Assembly (NCBI RefSeq): GCF_040802235.1
Contig: NC_133164.1
Span: 114,222,302-114,286,301, forward strand
DNA length: 64,000 nt
Direction of reading: 5' to 3'
DNA from: Manis javanica
Lineage: Eukaryota; Chordata; Mammalia; Pholidota; Manidae
Part shown: positions 13,376-24,609 of the stretch, in pieces
Position numbering within the stretch: the first letter of the stretch is position 1
Layout: each line of letters begins with the position of its first letter
Notes under the pieces: model-generated
The model's input: only the letters and a program-made list of their open reading frames with translations
What the model was told of the DNA's origin: nothing
Database searches by the model: none
Position numbers and translations under genes: made by a program

Positions 13376-13419
13376 ATGCAAATGTTAATGACTAGGGAGA
13401 GGCGGAGAGAGCTATAAAT
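13376..13419 (+). promoter_or_regulatory. SERPINB13: SERPINB13 core promoter: octamer plus TATA box
   Basis: A TATA element (ctataaatg, 13412-13419) lies about 30 bp upstream of the inferred start of the non-coding first exon. A perfect octamer ATGCAAAT (13376-13383) lies about 36 bp upstream of the TATA box. A weak AP-1-like TGACTAG is at about 13389. POU/Oct factors are known epithelial regulators, but their use here is inference. The match of TATA spacing, exon 1 and donor makes this the best promoter candidate. Confidence 0.7.
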
Positions 13420-13441
13420 GAAAGATCTCAACAACTCATTT

Positions 13442-13490
13442 TACACCTTCCTGGTTCCTTGCCCAGCCACCCTATTTCTCCAAAAGCCAG
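13442..13490 (+). other. SERPINB13: SERPINB13 exon 1 (non-coding, 5' UTR)
   Basis: The start is inferred from the TATA box about 30 bp upstream. The end is set by a consensus donor (ccag|gtaagt) with GT at 13491-13492. There is no start codon in the exon, as in other clade B serpin genes, where the first exon is untranslated. The first intron would be 1,153 bp. Confidence 0.65.
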
Positions 13491-14643
13491 GTAAGTTCTT
13501 CCTTCAACTCCGACTTAAGACTCCTGTATTTTGAGAACACGGATGTTTGTGGATTCGAAAGAAATACTTTAATGGTGCAAAACTTTCCTTGTGGTGGTTT
13601 TATTTAATTCAGTGCCTATAAGACAATGCAACTTCTCCGTCTTGTTTGAAGTAAGTTAATTCAATTTATTTCCGAGTTAACCTGCAAGGAGACCCTGGGT
13701 TGAAATGGAAGTTTTAACAGCAGATGGGCTTCTCACAACAAACCCCCTAAGTATGTAGGCGTTCAAAAAATCTTATTCTTCATTAATCTCTTTCTTGTTT
13801 TAGGATTTTTCTTAAAGCCTTTATCAATTAGTTATAACCATAGCTGGAGATGGAGTAAATACAAACTGTATTCTATTTGTTTATAGTTAATAAATATTAA
13901 TGGCTCTTTAAAAATAAAATTTTTGGTGAGATAACAAAAGTAATATGACTCGTTGTACAAGTTGGAAACAATATAGGAAAGTAGGAAAAATAAACCCTTT
14001 CACCTTCACTGATTAATCCACGGCCAGAGCGATATCATTGTACTTTAGGGAAAGTTCAGCCTAGCTGGACTTTAACTGGGGTTTAAGAAAATTAATCTAC
14101 CCTATCACTCTCTGCACCGTATTTGAATCAATTGAGAAATAGGAAGTTTCAGAGAATACACTGTTGGCTTTATTGTTGCTAAGGCTGGATGGGAGACTGC
14201 CGCTGCTTGTGTGCCTGAGGCCAGCGGGGATTCCTAGCCTGCCCCTTGCCTAGTCCCCAGTGGCAGCTGGATAAGTGGGCATCAGAGGGCCAGGGCTGGG
14301 CCTGCCTGGCGGAGCTTCCCACAGGGAGGAGGCAGCTGGCAGGAAGACGCAGACAGGTTCTGACAGACAACAGGGAGAATAAAACCATTTGAGGTTTTAA
14401 CTCTGCTCCCTGGGGAAATGAGAACCACTGGGTGATGCTAGACGGATTCACATCTCCTGTCCAGAGAAGGTTGAGAGAAACGGTGAGAAGCAGGCAGCAG
14501 GGACCTTTCACAAAGAGGGCGAGCATTCCCATTCCCTGGATCAATGCAGGAAGAGGAGGAGAAGCAGGATGGGTTTCTCTGAATAAAGCAACTCAAATAC
14601 GAGAAAAATGCTGGTTCAGTTTTGATTGCTGTTGCTGTTCTAG

Positions 14644-14825
14644 ATCTTGCAAGAATCGCCATGGATTCGCTCAGTGCAACAAACATTCAGTTTGGGTTTG
14701 ATCTTTTCAAAGAGCTGGATAAAATAAAAGATGGCAACATCTTCTTTTCCCCTGCGGGCATCACAGCTGCCATCGGCATGCTCCTCCTGGGAAGCAGAGG
14801 AGCCACGGCGGCCCAGTTTCGGAAG
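14644..14825 (+). CDS. SERPINB13: SERPINB13 exon 2 (start codon at 14661)
   Basis: Acceptor ctgttctag|atc, 17 nt of 5' UTR, then ATG at 14661 and 55 codons. It encodes helix A and the NIFFSP strand through AAQFRK. The donor is gtaggg at 14826, phase 0. The coding part is 14661-14825. Confidence 0.95.
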
Positions 14826-17800
14826 GTAGGGCGGGATTCCGCTGCTTTGCAGGCACAGATTCGTCTCCAGCCCAAAAATGTACTCCTGTAGACCTGTGGG
14901 CCAGGAAACAGAGAAGGCATATGAAAACACAGAGCAATTTCACGTGTATCAGGAAAGTTCTTTTCAGTCTCCAAATGCTACTGTGCCATCTGATCCCTGG
15001 TGCTTGAAATTCCTTTGAGCAGGGGCAGGGTGAGTGCCTCTATCCAAAGCCATCAACCTCCTAATTAAAGATGGAGCCTGAAGACCAAAGCATACTGGAA
15101 GATGTTGCACAGTCCCTCCTAAGGTACAAATGGCCCATCAAAGGTGACTACGTGAATGGATACATCCACGTAGGCTCGTCTGAAGAAAACCACACTTTGG
15201 CTTGATTTTGCAAGGAGAGATATATAGACTATCAAGGCTTCTTCAACAGGCCTCCATTTCCCCCCCCTGATTCTGTGGGAGGTGTTCACAGCTCTAACCA
15301 CTGCAGCTAATATTTTCTGTCCCTTTCAGGTGCTTTGCTTTGGAAAAAACACAGGAAGCTCAAGGATCGAGGATGAAGAGAAAGAGGTGGGGAGCATGTC
15401 TAACACCACCGGTGTGGTTGCTTTGTAGATGTGGGCTCACCGAGGAAATTGGGAGAAGGGGAAATACTTCCTGCTTGTTTTTAAGCAATAATGATCACTG
15501 CAGCCAAATAATGTTGCTAGGATCACACAGCAGTAATAAACCCTTAAAGTTAGAAAGAGACCTTAACTTTCAATCACAGTGATCACTTGGATGGAAGTGC
15601 CTATGGCAGAGTGGAGGAGTTTTGGAGTTAAACCGATTTGGGTTCCAAACCTGGCTCAGTCACTTAACAGCTGTGTTACATTGGGGAAGTCATTCACCTC
15701 TGAGCCTCTGCAAAGTGTCCAGTAGAGTGCCTGAGACACACTGGTGACTTTCCCAGTTGTGGTAGCAGTAGGAAATGTTATTACTATATTGCATTCCTTC
15801 CTTTCTCCCTTCCTTTCTTCTTATGACAATAACCAATGACCCTCCTTATATAAGCCTTGTAGTTGACCTGGGTGAGAGTCTCTCTAGTCCTGAGCTGTCA
15901 AATATAGTAGCCAACCAAGTGGCTACTGAGTTCAAACTGAGATGTGTTCTAAGTGTCAAATATACACTGGATTTCAAGATCTTAATAGGAGAAAAGAATG
16001 TCAAAGGAAAATCATTGTTCTATTCACCACACTTCTGATACCTAATGTGTGCATTTTCTCTGCACCTTAAACAATTCTGACATTAACTCCTTGGAGTCAG
16101 GGCGGTCCCCATAAGAAGGGCTCAGTCCCGCAGGATGGCCCAGTTTCAGACACCATGCTGAGGATTCCGTGACTCCCTCCTCAAGTTCAGGGATTTGCCA
16201 CAACTGCTCACAGCACACGGGAGACGCTTATGTTTATTGTTTTTTTTATAAAGTACACAAAAGTAGAGCCAGATGAAGAGGTACATAGGGTGAGGTCTCA
16301 AATAGTCCCAAGAGCAGGGTGGGCCACCCTCCCGCACATGGAAGTGCTCACCAACACGGAGGCTCTCCAGACTGTAGTTTGGGGATTTTTGTGGAAGCCT
16401 CATCACACAGGCATGATCGATTATTAACTCAATTTCCAGCCCCTCTTCTTCCTGCTGGTTCTCATTATGGTTTGGTCTTTATGGTGACTAGTCCCTAGTT
16501 TAAAGCTTTTCAGGAGTCCACCAAGAGTTGTTTCATTAGAACAAAAGACGCTTCTATAATCTGGGATATTCCAAGGGATTTAGGAGCTCTGCGTCAGGAA
16601 CTAGGGGAAGCGGTCAAAAGTAAGTTTTTTATTATGACACAGATGTCAAAAAACCTTACATCTTTTATGTATTTTTTTGTGTTATGTACATATAATATTT
16701 ATATTTATTATAATTATGTAATTTTTATGTATTATTTTTATTGACATACTATATAGTACTTCTATATCAATATATACTTATTTATTATAGTTACATGTTA
16801 AAATAATGACATTCTTGATTTGGTTTGATAAAAGATAAAATTAAACTTAATTGCATCTGTTTCTTTTTGCTTTTAAGAATGTAGTTACTAGAAGATTTAA
16901 GGTTATATATGCGGCTCATATTATATTTCTGTGAGACAGCACTATTCTTCAGTTTATTTCCGGAAGGTAGGGTGTATGGATGTTCAACTTTATTAAATAT
17001 CACCAAACTGCCTGCAAAAGGGATCACACCACTACCTTTTCCTCCCAGCAACATATACAGGCCCAGGTCGCCCAGCCGCACAGGAAGAGTGAGACCTGAA
17101 ATCCCCCAGGCCTTGCAATGGCCATTATTAATGTGTAGAGATGCAATTGGTTTTTTCATATAGATTTTGTACTCAGCAAATTTGCCGAGTTTATTAGTTT
17201 TAACAGTTTGGGGGAGCTCTTTAGTTGTCCACTCTTCTTATTAGTTACATCTATTCAGATATTTTTATTTCTTCCTTGTTCAGCCCTGGTAGGTTGTATT
17301 TTATCCACTTCTTTGAGGTTCTTACCTGGAGAAGAGTCTCTCTATTCCTGAGCTATCAAATATGGTAGCTGGAAAATTCTCAGCCACTTAATTTTTTTGG
17401 ATAATGCATTTTCTTCTTTCTCTTTTTTCTTGCCTTTTGGAAGGATGTTAGTATTCTTATTCTGTCTTCTAGATTTCTTTATCATACATATTTTTCATTT
17501 TTTGACCTTGTGTTACATTCTGAGAAAATTATTCAGAAGAGTCTAGTTCACTACCTTAGCAGTACATATATTCTTTAACTTGTCTATTGAGCTTTTAATA
17601 TCAATGTTCATTGAATATTCATGTATAGAAGTTGGAGTTGCTTATAAAACCAACCTGAAAATTGTTGACAGTCTCTTTTCCCTGATCATATTTTCAGTAT
17701 CTTTTTTGGTTAACATTCTAAATATATTGCCTTTTAATGTGATATCTGATAATGCCAATTATCCAAAATTGCCTAAAGTCCTTGAGGGTCTAATTAGCTG

Positions 17801-17873
17801 TTATGTTCTTTTTCCTTCAGATTCTTGATATAGGAGTTATTTCCTCTGATTTGTAATTTTGGAGTATAAGCTA

Positions 17874-17930
<57 letters not shown>

Positions 17931-20900
17931 CATTTTTGTCTTGAATAAGTTCCCGGAATGTTGTCAGTCCAGGGCCGCTTTAAGTTAATTTCTTAGTTTG
18001 GGGTTTCCTAGGTCACAGGGGTGGAATACACTCAAACCCCAAGCCTATTTGACAGTCGGCATTTCCTCCCTTCCCCCATTTTCGGGTTAACTCAGTCACA
18101 ATCTGCCCACTAGAGAAATATTTCTACTGTGTCCTTCTCTTTTTATCAACCCATTATTACTTGAAGGCTTCAATATCTTGGTCTGGTCACATTATATCCC
18201 AGTCAACCTGAGCTCCATAAAATGAACACTATCCATTTAAAAGACTCATAGTAACAAGGAGGGAGCCAACAGTCATATTTGACCTCAGGTTTACATATTC
18301 GATTTGAATGTGTTCAAATTTTCATTAGTTATTCACAAAATTTAACAGTGTCTTTTATGTGTCCGATACTATCTTAGACATTGGGTAAGTAAAGACAGTA
18401 AATGAACAGACAAAAACTCATGGGCTTCATGTTTTAGAGGAAGAAGGCCTTTCTGTTCTCTACTATGCTTTTCAGTTCAAAACTAATATACCTCTCTTTG
18501 CATCCAGTGTGAATGGAAGTAGGCAGGTACTGCTCAGGGGCAGCAGCAAGATGTTCCTCACTCCTTAGCTCCCAATCAGAAAACTGAGAGATTGTACAAA
18601 AAATGTCCAGATAAGTTTGTTTTTTCCCCCAGAGGCAGGGATAGATCACACTCCAGCTCAACATATAGCTCTGACAAATGGCCACTCATACCATCTGGAG
18701 TCACTTTCTTATCCACTGTCTGGAACAGAAGTTGCCAAATTTTAGAGTGGATAAGAATCAACCAAGGGGAGTACACAGGCGCTTAGAGTCTTGTGGGAAG
18801 CCAAAAGCAAACAGGGAACGTTCAGTGGACAGTTACATTTGAGATAAAAAATTCAACCTGAGCCTAAAAAGTAAGATCTGGTTGTTGAGCCCAAGGAGCA
18901 GGCTTCTTTGCATAGCTGAGATTGTCCAGGGGCTACACCACGTTCAGGGGCCACCCCTGAGGGAGAGACCCAGGAGTCACATCCTCCTGAGCAAGAATCC
19001 AGGCTTGCTTTTGCCAAGGTAACTCACTGAGCTTTTGTTTTGATTTTGAAGACTGAGGGGACAGAAGAGATACACCACCAATTCCAAGAGTTTCTGAGTG
19101 AGATAAACAGACCAACTAGTGATTATGAGCTGAAAATAGCCAACAGACTATTTGGAGAAAAGACATACCTCTTCCTTCAAGTAAGTTCTGTGGCGTCCAC
19201 CACATCTGTAAGTGACAGTCATGATGCCTAAATGGCCCGGGAAGGGTTATGGGCTCTAGAAGCATGTGGCCTGATTGACTGCCTGGCTCAGCCCACATCA
19301 CTGGGCCTGCTCTCCCTGCTTCTTCTCTAGACACCTGGGCCCTTTGGGAGCTTCTTCTTAATCCTAATCATCTAAATATGATTTTTTGCCTTTAACCTTA
19401 TTGCATGTGTATAAAAATATGTATGTAAGTGCTCGAAGTGATTTGGTCGGGCCTGAAAAATCCCTGCTGTAATGGTCATCTTGCTGTACCTCTTGATAAG
19501 TCCATTTAAAGACTTTAGCAAGGGCCATATGGAATTTTTAACCTCTTTCTATTCCTTCTCTGTTTCTCCTAAAGAAATACTTAGATTACGTTAAAAAATA
19601 TTATCATGCTGCTCTGGAACCTGTTGATTTTGTAAACGAAGCAGATGAAAGTCGAGAGAAGATCAATTCCTGGGTTGAAAGCCAAGTGGATGGTACAGTA
19701 TGAATGGGTTGTTCACCATAAAAGCACTTTTTTAGTACCTGCTCTGAGAGGGGCCCTGTTCTTAACACTGTGTGGGGTGGCAAGGTGCACAAACTTTGGA
19801 AAGATTTGAGGTGGGTTAGAAAGGCAGGGCTGGGCATGAAGCATGGGAAAAGGCACTTCGGAGAGTGGCCTGGTCTCAGCAAATGTGGAAAGAGCCAAGG
19901 CGAAGCAGGAAGGGGCCCACAGGAAGTGAACTTCATGGAAACGCTTAGTGGAGAGTTTTTTGTACATGTTGGCTGATCACATCTTTGCGGCTCCTGAAAG
20001 TGAGCTGGTGTCTGTCCCTCGGTTCCCACTTTTCCTTTGTATCAGAGCCTTTCTTTCTGAGCCTGGGTCCCTAAGGGATATGTCAGAGAAGGTTTCCTTT
20101 CTCTTTATCAAGTGAGAAACTTTAAGCTCTTCCATCAAGACCTGTCTGTGCTACATACTAGGTGCTACCTGAGCCTCATCTCCACTTGAGCATCCTTTGG
20201 GGATGAGAACAACTTTCAGCCCTGTCCATGGCAGAGAACTTGACGAAGCCCTCTCTTCATCCTCCCCGCCCAGGCCCTAGTGTGAGCCAAACACACAGGG
20301 CATCCAGAAAGGAGTGTTAACGTGGAACTGCGCTTTGGGGACCAAGAGCTGGTACTTTAGCGTTAGAATTTCAGAATACATTTTTTTATTCCAGTTATTA
20401 GGGAGATGCCTATTATTTCAGAATGTATTTTTTTCTTCATACTTAGTCCAAAGGAAATAAAAATTTAAAAAGCAGGAATAAAGAGGTGCTATCAAAGAAT
20501 TTGTTGAAGGCAATAATTTTCAGGATTTAGTGTGGATGGGCTAAACCCAGAGACAAAAACATCAACTCCTGTTTCAATAAAATAAGAAATCTCTAAATCT
20601 TGGGTGGTAACTATATTAGATAGGTAAAAATAATCACAGCTAACACTTCCTGAGGGCTCATTCTTAGCCAGAGAGTGTTCTGCATGCTTTATACATATTT
20701 AATCATTTACTTCTTTCAACAACCCTATGAGGCAGGTTTTATTCCTGTTTTACAGATGTAGAAACTGAAGCACAGAGAGCTTCCCTAGCTGACAAGAGGC
20801 AGAACTGGATGCACACAGAGGCAATCTGAACTCTCACCCATCACACCTCTGTTTATCTAGTGGGATAAATAGGTGATGGGTAAAGTGAGAACCTCCCTGG

Positions 20901-23722
20901 ACAGCCAGCAAGGCAAAGCCTTCTGGTGGTGACCTAGCCGGGTTTCTGATGATCAGTCACATTCCATCTGCCTCATACCTGCCGGGTATAGCAAAATTAC
21001 AAGTGTGTAATTTTGAAAATGGACCAATTGTGCTGTTGTTTGTTTTCAGGAAAAATCAAGGACTTGCTTCCAGATGGTTCCCTAAGCAGTTCCACCAAGC
21101 TGGTGCTGGTGAACATAGTTTATTTCAAAGGGCAGTGGGACAGGGAGTTTAAGAAAGAAAACACCAAGGAGGAAAAATTTTGGCTGAATAAGGTATGGTT
21201 CCTCATTTACTTATGTGATGTGCTTCCCCATGGAATGTAAAATCTCAAGTACTATTTGAGTGGATGTACATGGTGAATAGCAAGTGATGGTTTTGAGGCT
21301 GTGATCTTCAGCATTGTTTTCAGCCAAGCTAATCATTTTGGTGAGCTAACTAGGTCGTCTTTCGCCTCTTGGACATTGCATGTTATGTGAATTTGTTGCA
21401 GAGCACAAGTAAGCCTGTGCTGATGATGACTCAACGCCATTCCTTCAGCTTCACTTCCCCGGAGGACTTGCAAGCCCAAATCCTGGGGATTCCATATAAA
21501 AACCATGACCTAAGCATGTTCGTGTTGCTGCCCAATGAAATAGATGGTCTGGAGAAGGTAAAACCCTGCATCTCCCCAGTCGTGCTTTCCTTTCTTGAGG
21601 CTTTGTATCTCAAGGTTTGCTCTGGGTGAGTCTGGAAACAGTGCTTCCATTGGGATCCAGTGTCTAGCAGTGCCAAGCAGAAATATTTCCAACTCCGTGC
21701 AACAGCTACAGATGGATGTCAAAAGAGGAGCATTAAATAGTATCAGGTGTACTGAAAACAACCAATACTAAAATATTTGGGGATGTGCTAAAAGGAGCAT
21801 GTAAAATCATATGGAAGTTCTAAAGACCATCCCTTATTCTGGGAAATAGTTGATCTCTACAGACGTTCTTTCCCAGAAAATCACATAAGCACATATACAG
21901 CAAAATTTGTGTACTATTCGGTAGGCTCTTGGACCCTCATAATTTCTTTTTGACCAATAATTCTTTATAAAGACTTAATTTTTTTAGAGCAGTTTTAGGT
22001 TTACAGGCATAAGTGACAGGAAGGCACAGAGATTTCCCACAAACTTGTGGTCTCCACACAGGCATGACCTCTCCCTAATCAACATCACTTACTGGAAAGG
22101 CACATTTTTTTTGAAACCAAGTATTAACCTACAATGACACATACTAATCACCCAAAGTCTATAGAATCCTTAACCTTGAACCTCTCAATTTAGTCCCACC
22201 TACTTTGCAGTTAAAAAATTGATGTGGCTAGTGTCCTGTATTTTTGAAATAAGGAAGACTTCCTTTCAAATCCCTATTCCTCTGTTTAATAGCTTTCTGT
22301 TTTTTGAAACTTCTTAACTCCTTGAACCTCAATATTTTCCCATTAAATGGGCTTCATAGTTCCTCCTGTGTAGCATTGTAATGATTAGAAAATGTATCTC
22401 CTAGAATGGGGCTAGGACATGGAACTCACTCAATAAATGATAGATGCTTTATAATTACAATACTGGATACTGTTCTGTTGCTGTGAAACATCTCTAGTAG
22501 TATTATATGTTGGAAATATTTGAGGCAGCAAAATGGCAATATATATGAAGGCTTTAAGAATATTCATACAGCAACCCAAAATCGCCAGGTGTGGGAATAA
22601 CCCTCGGGAAATAGTTCAAAAGAAAAATACTGCCTTTCTGAGTCAGGTGAGAATTTACAGGTGAAAATACATTAGGATATCTAGTTTGAAATTTATAATA
22701 ATAATTATTTTTGTATCCATAGTATCTATCATATGATTGATACATACTAGATAATTGTAAGTGAATGAATGGATGAATGTTGGGTTAAATTTATCAACTT
22801 GATGAAAATATTACCTGTCATTTTGGAGGGAGATGCAAGAATATGAAAAAGTTTCATTATAGCAAGTAAAATGGATATTCACTCTGATTGCAACTATATA
22901 TGTATTTATATATTATAATAATGCTATATAATATAATATAAATTATTTTAATTATAACATAATTAAAACATTATTGCTTAATATATATGCATAAAAGACT
23001 GGAGGGGAATAGTAAAAACTAATAATATGCATTGGATAGAATGAGAAATGACTTGTTTTTTCATCCTTAAAAATTCATTTAATACTATTGAGTTTTCACA
23101 TATACACAATTTAAATAGAGAGCTGTAAGACAAATGTCTGTTATATAAAGACAGCAGGCTAGTGAAATGAAATTTCTACCTGTATTTGTTGCTGGTATCA
23201 CTAAATTTTAATTTGTTACTACAATTAACAATTTCTGACAGATACAAATCAATGTCACACTGTTTTAACTTGTGTTGATAATCATCCCATTCTTTCCTCC
23301 TTATTTTTTCTTAATAGATTGTAGATAAAGTAACTCCCGAGAAATTAGCAGAGTGGACTAGCCCAGGGCATATGGAAGAAAGGAATGTCAACCTGCACTT
23401 GCCCCGGTTTGAAGTAGAGGATGGTTACGACCTAGAGCCAATCCTGGCAGCCATGGGGGTGGAGGATGCCTTCAGCGAGCAGAAAGCTGACTTCTCTGGC
23501 ATGTCCTCTGGTTCTGGGTTGAGTGTCCAGAAGTTTCTGCACAGGGCTTTTGTGATGGTAACGGAGGAAGGGACTGAGGCTGCAGCTGCCACCGGCGTGG
23601 GCCTTACGGCCCAATCACTACCAAGTTATGAAAATTTTCACTGCAATCATCCCTTCTTGTTCTTCATCAAGCACAATAAGTCCAATATCATCCTCTTCTT
23701 TGGTAGATTTTCTTCTCCTTAG
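14661..23722 (+). CDS. SERPINB13: SERPINB13 (headpin/hurpin), complete coding region over 7 exons
   Basis: Clade B serpin, expected in the cytosol and nucleus of stratified epithelium. The human protein inhibits cathepsins K and L. Joining exons 14661-14825, 15330-15386, 19052-19180, 19575-19692, 21050-21192, 21402-21557 and 23318-23722 gives 390 aa (human 391) with no frameshift or premature stop. The protein starts MDSLSATNIQFGFDLFKEL with no signal peptide, as usual in the clade. It carries the conserved VNIVYFKGQWDREF segment (exon 6), the hinge EEGTEAAAATG (residues 339-349) and the end motif FHCNHPFLFFIK. The reactive loop differs from human: predicted P1-P1' is Gln355-Ser356. The start ATG has a strong context (gccATGG). 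All introns are GT-AG, though the exon 3 (gtgggg) and exon 5 (gtacag) donors are weak. Assignment rests on recalled human SERPINB13; SERPINB3/B4 match less well and lie on the other strand in human. Confidence 0.96.
15330..15386 (+). CDS. SERPINB13: SERPINB13 exon 3
   Basis: Acceptor ccctttcag|gtg. The 19 codons VLCFGKNTGSSRIEDEEKE align with the C-D loop of human SERPINB13 (VFHSEKETKSSRIKAEEKE), the most variable part of the clade. The donor gtgggg is non-optimal but in phase. Confidence 0.9.
15600..15760 (+). repeat. MIR SINE fragment in SERPINB13 intron 3
   Basis: Words 'gggttccaaacctggctcag' and 'cacttaacagctgtgttaca', then 'tcattcacctctgagcctct', then 'gtgcctgagacacactggtg', follow the MIR consensus in the + direction. 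Confidence 0.8.
15865..15965 (+). repeat. MER20-like hAT fragment with a duplicate at 17324-17369
   Basis: The 'tatagtagccaaccaagtgg' block resembles the non-autonomous hAT family that carries 'tagccactagccacatgtgg'. The 36-bp segment 15876-15911 recurs at 17334-17369 with three mismatches. The match extends into sequence that is not obviously part of the hAT element. Confidence 0.55.
16650..16800. repeat. AT-rich low-complexity tract
   Basis: About 150 bp of nearly pure A/T inside SERPINB13 intron 3. The following 16.8-17.8 kb is T-rich old LINE-like sequence without a secure assignment. Confidence 0.7.
17877..17929. repeat. (AT)n microsatellite
   Basis: About 26 uninterrupted AT units in SERPINB13 intron 3. 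Likely polymorphic and prone to assembly length error. Confidence 0.95.
18310..18440 (-). repeat. L2 fragment
   Basis: 'tcacaaaatttaacagtgtc', then 'gtccgatactatcttagaca', then 'aatgaacagacaaaaactca', resembles an antisense L2 3' region (size/abundance-of-occurrence type words of the L2 consensus). Old. Confidence 0.55.
19052..19180 (+). CDS. SERPINB13: SERPINB13 exon 4
   Basis: Encodes 43 codons, TEGTEEIHHQFQEF through RLFGEKTYLFLQ. The acceptor is gattttgaag|act; the human exon has one more residue at its start, which explains the one-residue difference in total length. The donor is consensus gtaagt at 19181. Confidence 0.92.
19575..19692 (+). CDS. SERPINB13: SERPINB13 exon 5
   Basis: 118 nt, KYLDYVKKYYHAALEPVDF through WVESQVD plus one base. 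The acceptor is ctcctaaag|aaa; the donor gtacag at 19693 is weak. It ends in phase 1, matching the paralogous SERPINB11 exon exactly in length. Confidence 0.94.
20640..20815 (-). repeat. MIR SINE fragment in SERPINB13 intron 5
   Basis: 'ctttatacatatttaatcat' and 'caacaaccctatgaggcagg', then 'ttttacagatgtagaaactg', then 'aagcacagagag', form a reverse-complement MIR. A short near-tandem repeat (atttcagaat...) precedes it at about 20368-20435. Confidence 0.85.
21050..21192 (+). CDS. SERPINB13: SERPINB13 exon 6
   Basis: 143 nt. It encodes GKIKDLLPDG through VYFKGQWDREFKKENTKEE and FWLNK, the strand 3A/breach region. Acceptor tgttttcag|gaa; donor gtatgg at 21193, phase 0. Confidence 0.96.
21402..21557 (+). 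CDS. SERPINB13: SERPINB13 exon 7
   Basis: 156 nt, 52 codons: STSKPVLMMTQRHSF through LSMFVLLPNEIDGLEK. Acceptor tttgttgcag|agc; donor gtaaaa at 21558, phase 0. Confidence 0.96.
21965..22205. repeat. L1M 3' UTR-like fragment
   Basis: 'agagcagttttaggtttaca', then 'gcacagagatttcccacaaa', then 'cacccaaagtctatagaatc', is the familiar old L1M 3' region. It lies in intron 7 of SERPINB13. Confidence 0.65.
22230..22450 (+). repeat. MIR SINE fragment
   Basis: Ends 'atggggctaggacatggaac' then 'tcactcaataaatgatagat', preceded by 'ttgaacctcaatattttccc'. This is a + strand MIR. Confidence 0.7.
22895..22990. repeat. AT-rich low-complexity tract
   Basis: Nearly pure A/T sequence in SERPINB13 intron 7, with no further structure recognised. 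Confidence 0.7.
23318..23722 (+). CDS. SERPINB13: SERPINB13 exon 8 (last coding exon, stop TAG)
   Basis: Acceptor ttttcttaatag|att. 134 codons plus TAG at 23720-23722. It carries helix F to strand 4B, the hinge EEGTEAAAATG (P17-P7), the reactive loop (predicted P4-P2' LTAQSL), then FHCNHPFLFFIK and the terminal FFGRFSSP. The 3' UTR follows. Confidence 0.97.
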   Translation: MVDKVTPEKLAEWTSPGHMEERNVNLHLPRFEVEDGYDLEPILAAMGVEDAFSEQKADFSGMSSGSGLSVQKFLHRAFVMVTEEGTEAAAATGVGLTAQSLPSYENFHCNHPFLFFIKHNKSNIILFFGRFSSP

Positions 23723-24098
23723 GACAGTCATTGCCTTGGCAGAAAACCAGTTCTGGAATATTAATAGGACTATAGAAATGACCCATTCCTTTAAAATTTC
23801 TTTTACTTGCTCACATTTCAATCTTACCATTAAAATCAGTGATTTAATGACTGCATTAGGGTGTATGTGTTCATAATTTTCCTAAAAGAGAAATGTCCGT
23901 TTGTTTGTGCCATGTATAAAGTGAGTTCAGCTGAGGCTCATTAATAATCTCCAGTTGATTTCTTCTGAAAGTAAATCAATGTTTTGTTGTAGTTTTGTGC
24001 ATGAATGGAGAGAAACAGTCTCTTCAGTAAAGACAATGGACTTGTGATTTTGGGAATTCCCAGTTCTAATATTTTGGCATATTATAATACATTGGTAA

Positions 24099-24104
24099 AA
24101 TAAA
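24099..24104 (+). terminator. SERPINB13: SERPINB13 polyadenylation signal AATAAA
   Basis: Canonical AATAAA about 377 nt after the stop codon, followed by a T-rich element at about 24130-24137. Predicted cleavage is near 24120. Confidence 0.7.
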
Positions 24105-24609
24105 GAGTAATTTACTCAATTCATGTGTTATTTTTTTGCTTTCTCAGCAGATAGTGTGGCAAACTGTACATGGGAAAGAGAATTTAGAAACATATTAACA
24201 AAACAGAAATTAAACCTCCACAGCCAGAACAAAATAAAACTATATAACAGACAGAAAGGATTCCCATATTTTTATTCTCTGTTCTAACAAAGTGCATTAC
24301 CCATTGTCAGTTCTGTAATCATTTCAATGGTGTGAAAGAAATGTGATATATGAGAAGAAAATTATTGTAGCTGCTCAATGTTCTTATCCTGTCACTTTTT
24401 TGGTCATGGTGAGTATTTGGAATGACTTTTAAATGAATGAATGCTTTCTTTTTTTTTTTCCTATTTACATATTTCTGGTTATTGTGTGAGTGAACTGTGG
24501 GTATTCCCAAATGATATTTTCTGGAAGATGCTTTTGAAAGGTTCCAAATCTATTGCTGATGTTCTTTATTGTGGGCCTGCTTTACTTCTACATTTTCAGT
24601 TTTTCACAA

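Noticed and set aside
14432-14701. Upstream in-frame extension or alternative start before the SERPINB13 ATG
   Set aside because: The open frame overlapping exon 2 is in a different frame. The acceptor at 14641-14643 and the strong ATG at 14661 match the clade B pattern.
17877-17929. AT repeat considered as a replication origin or cruciform element
   Set aside because: A plain (AT)n microsatellite explains it; nothing else supports a function.
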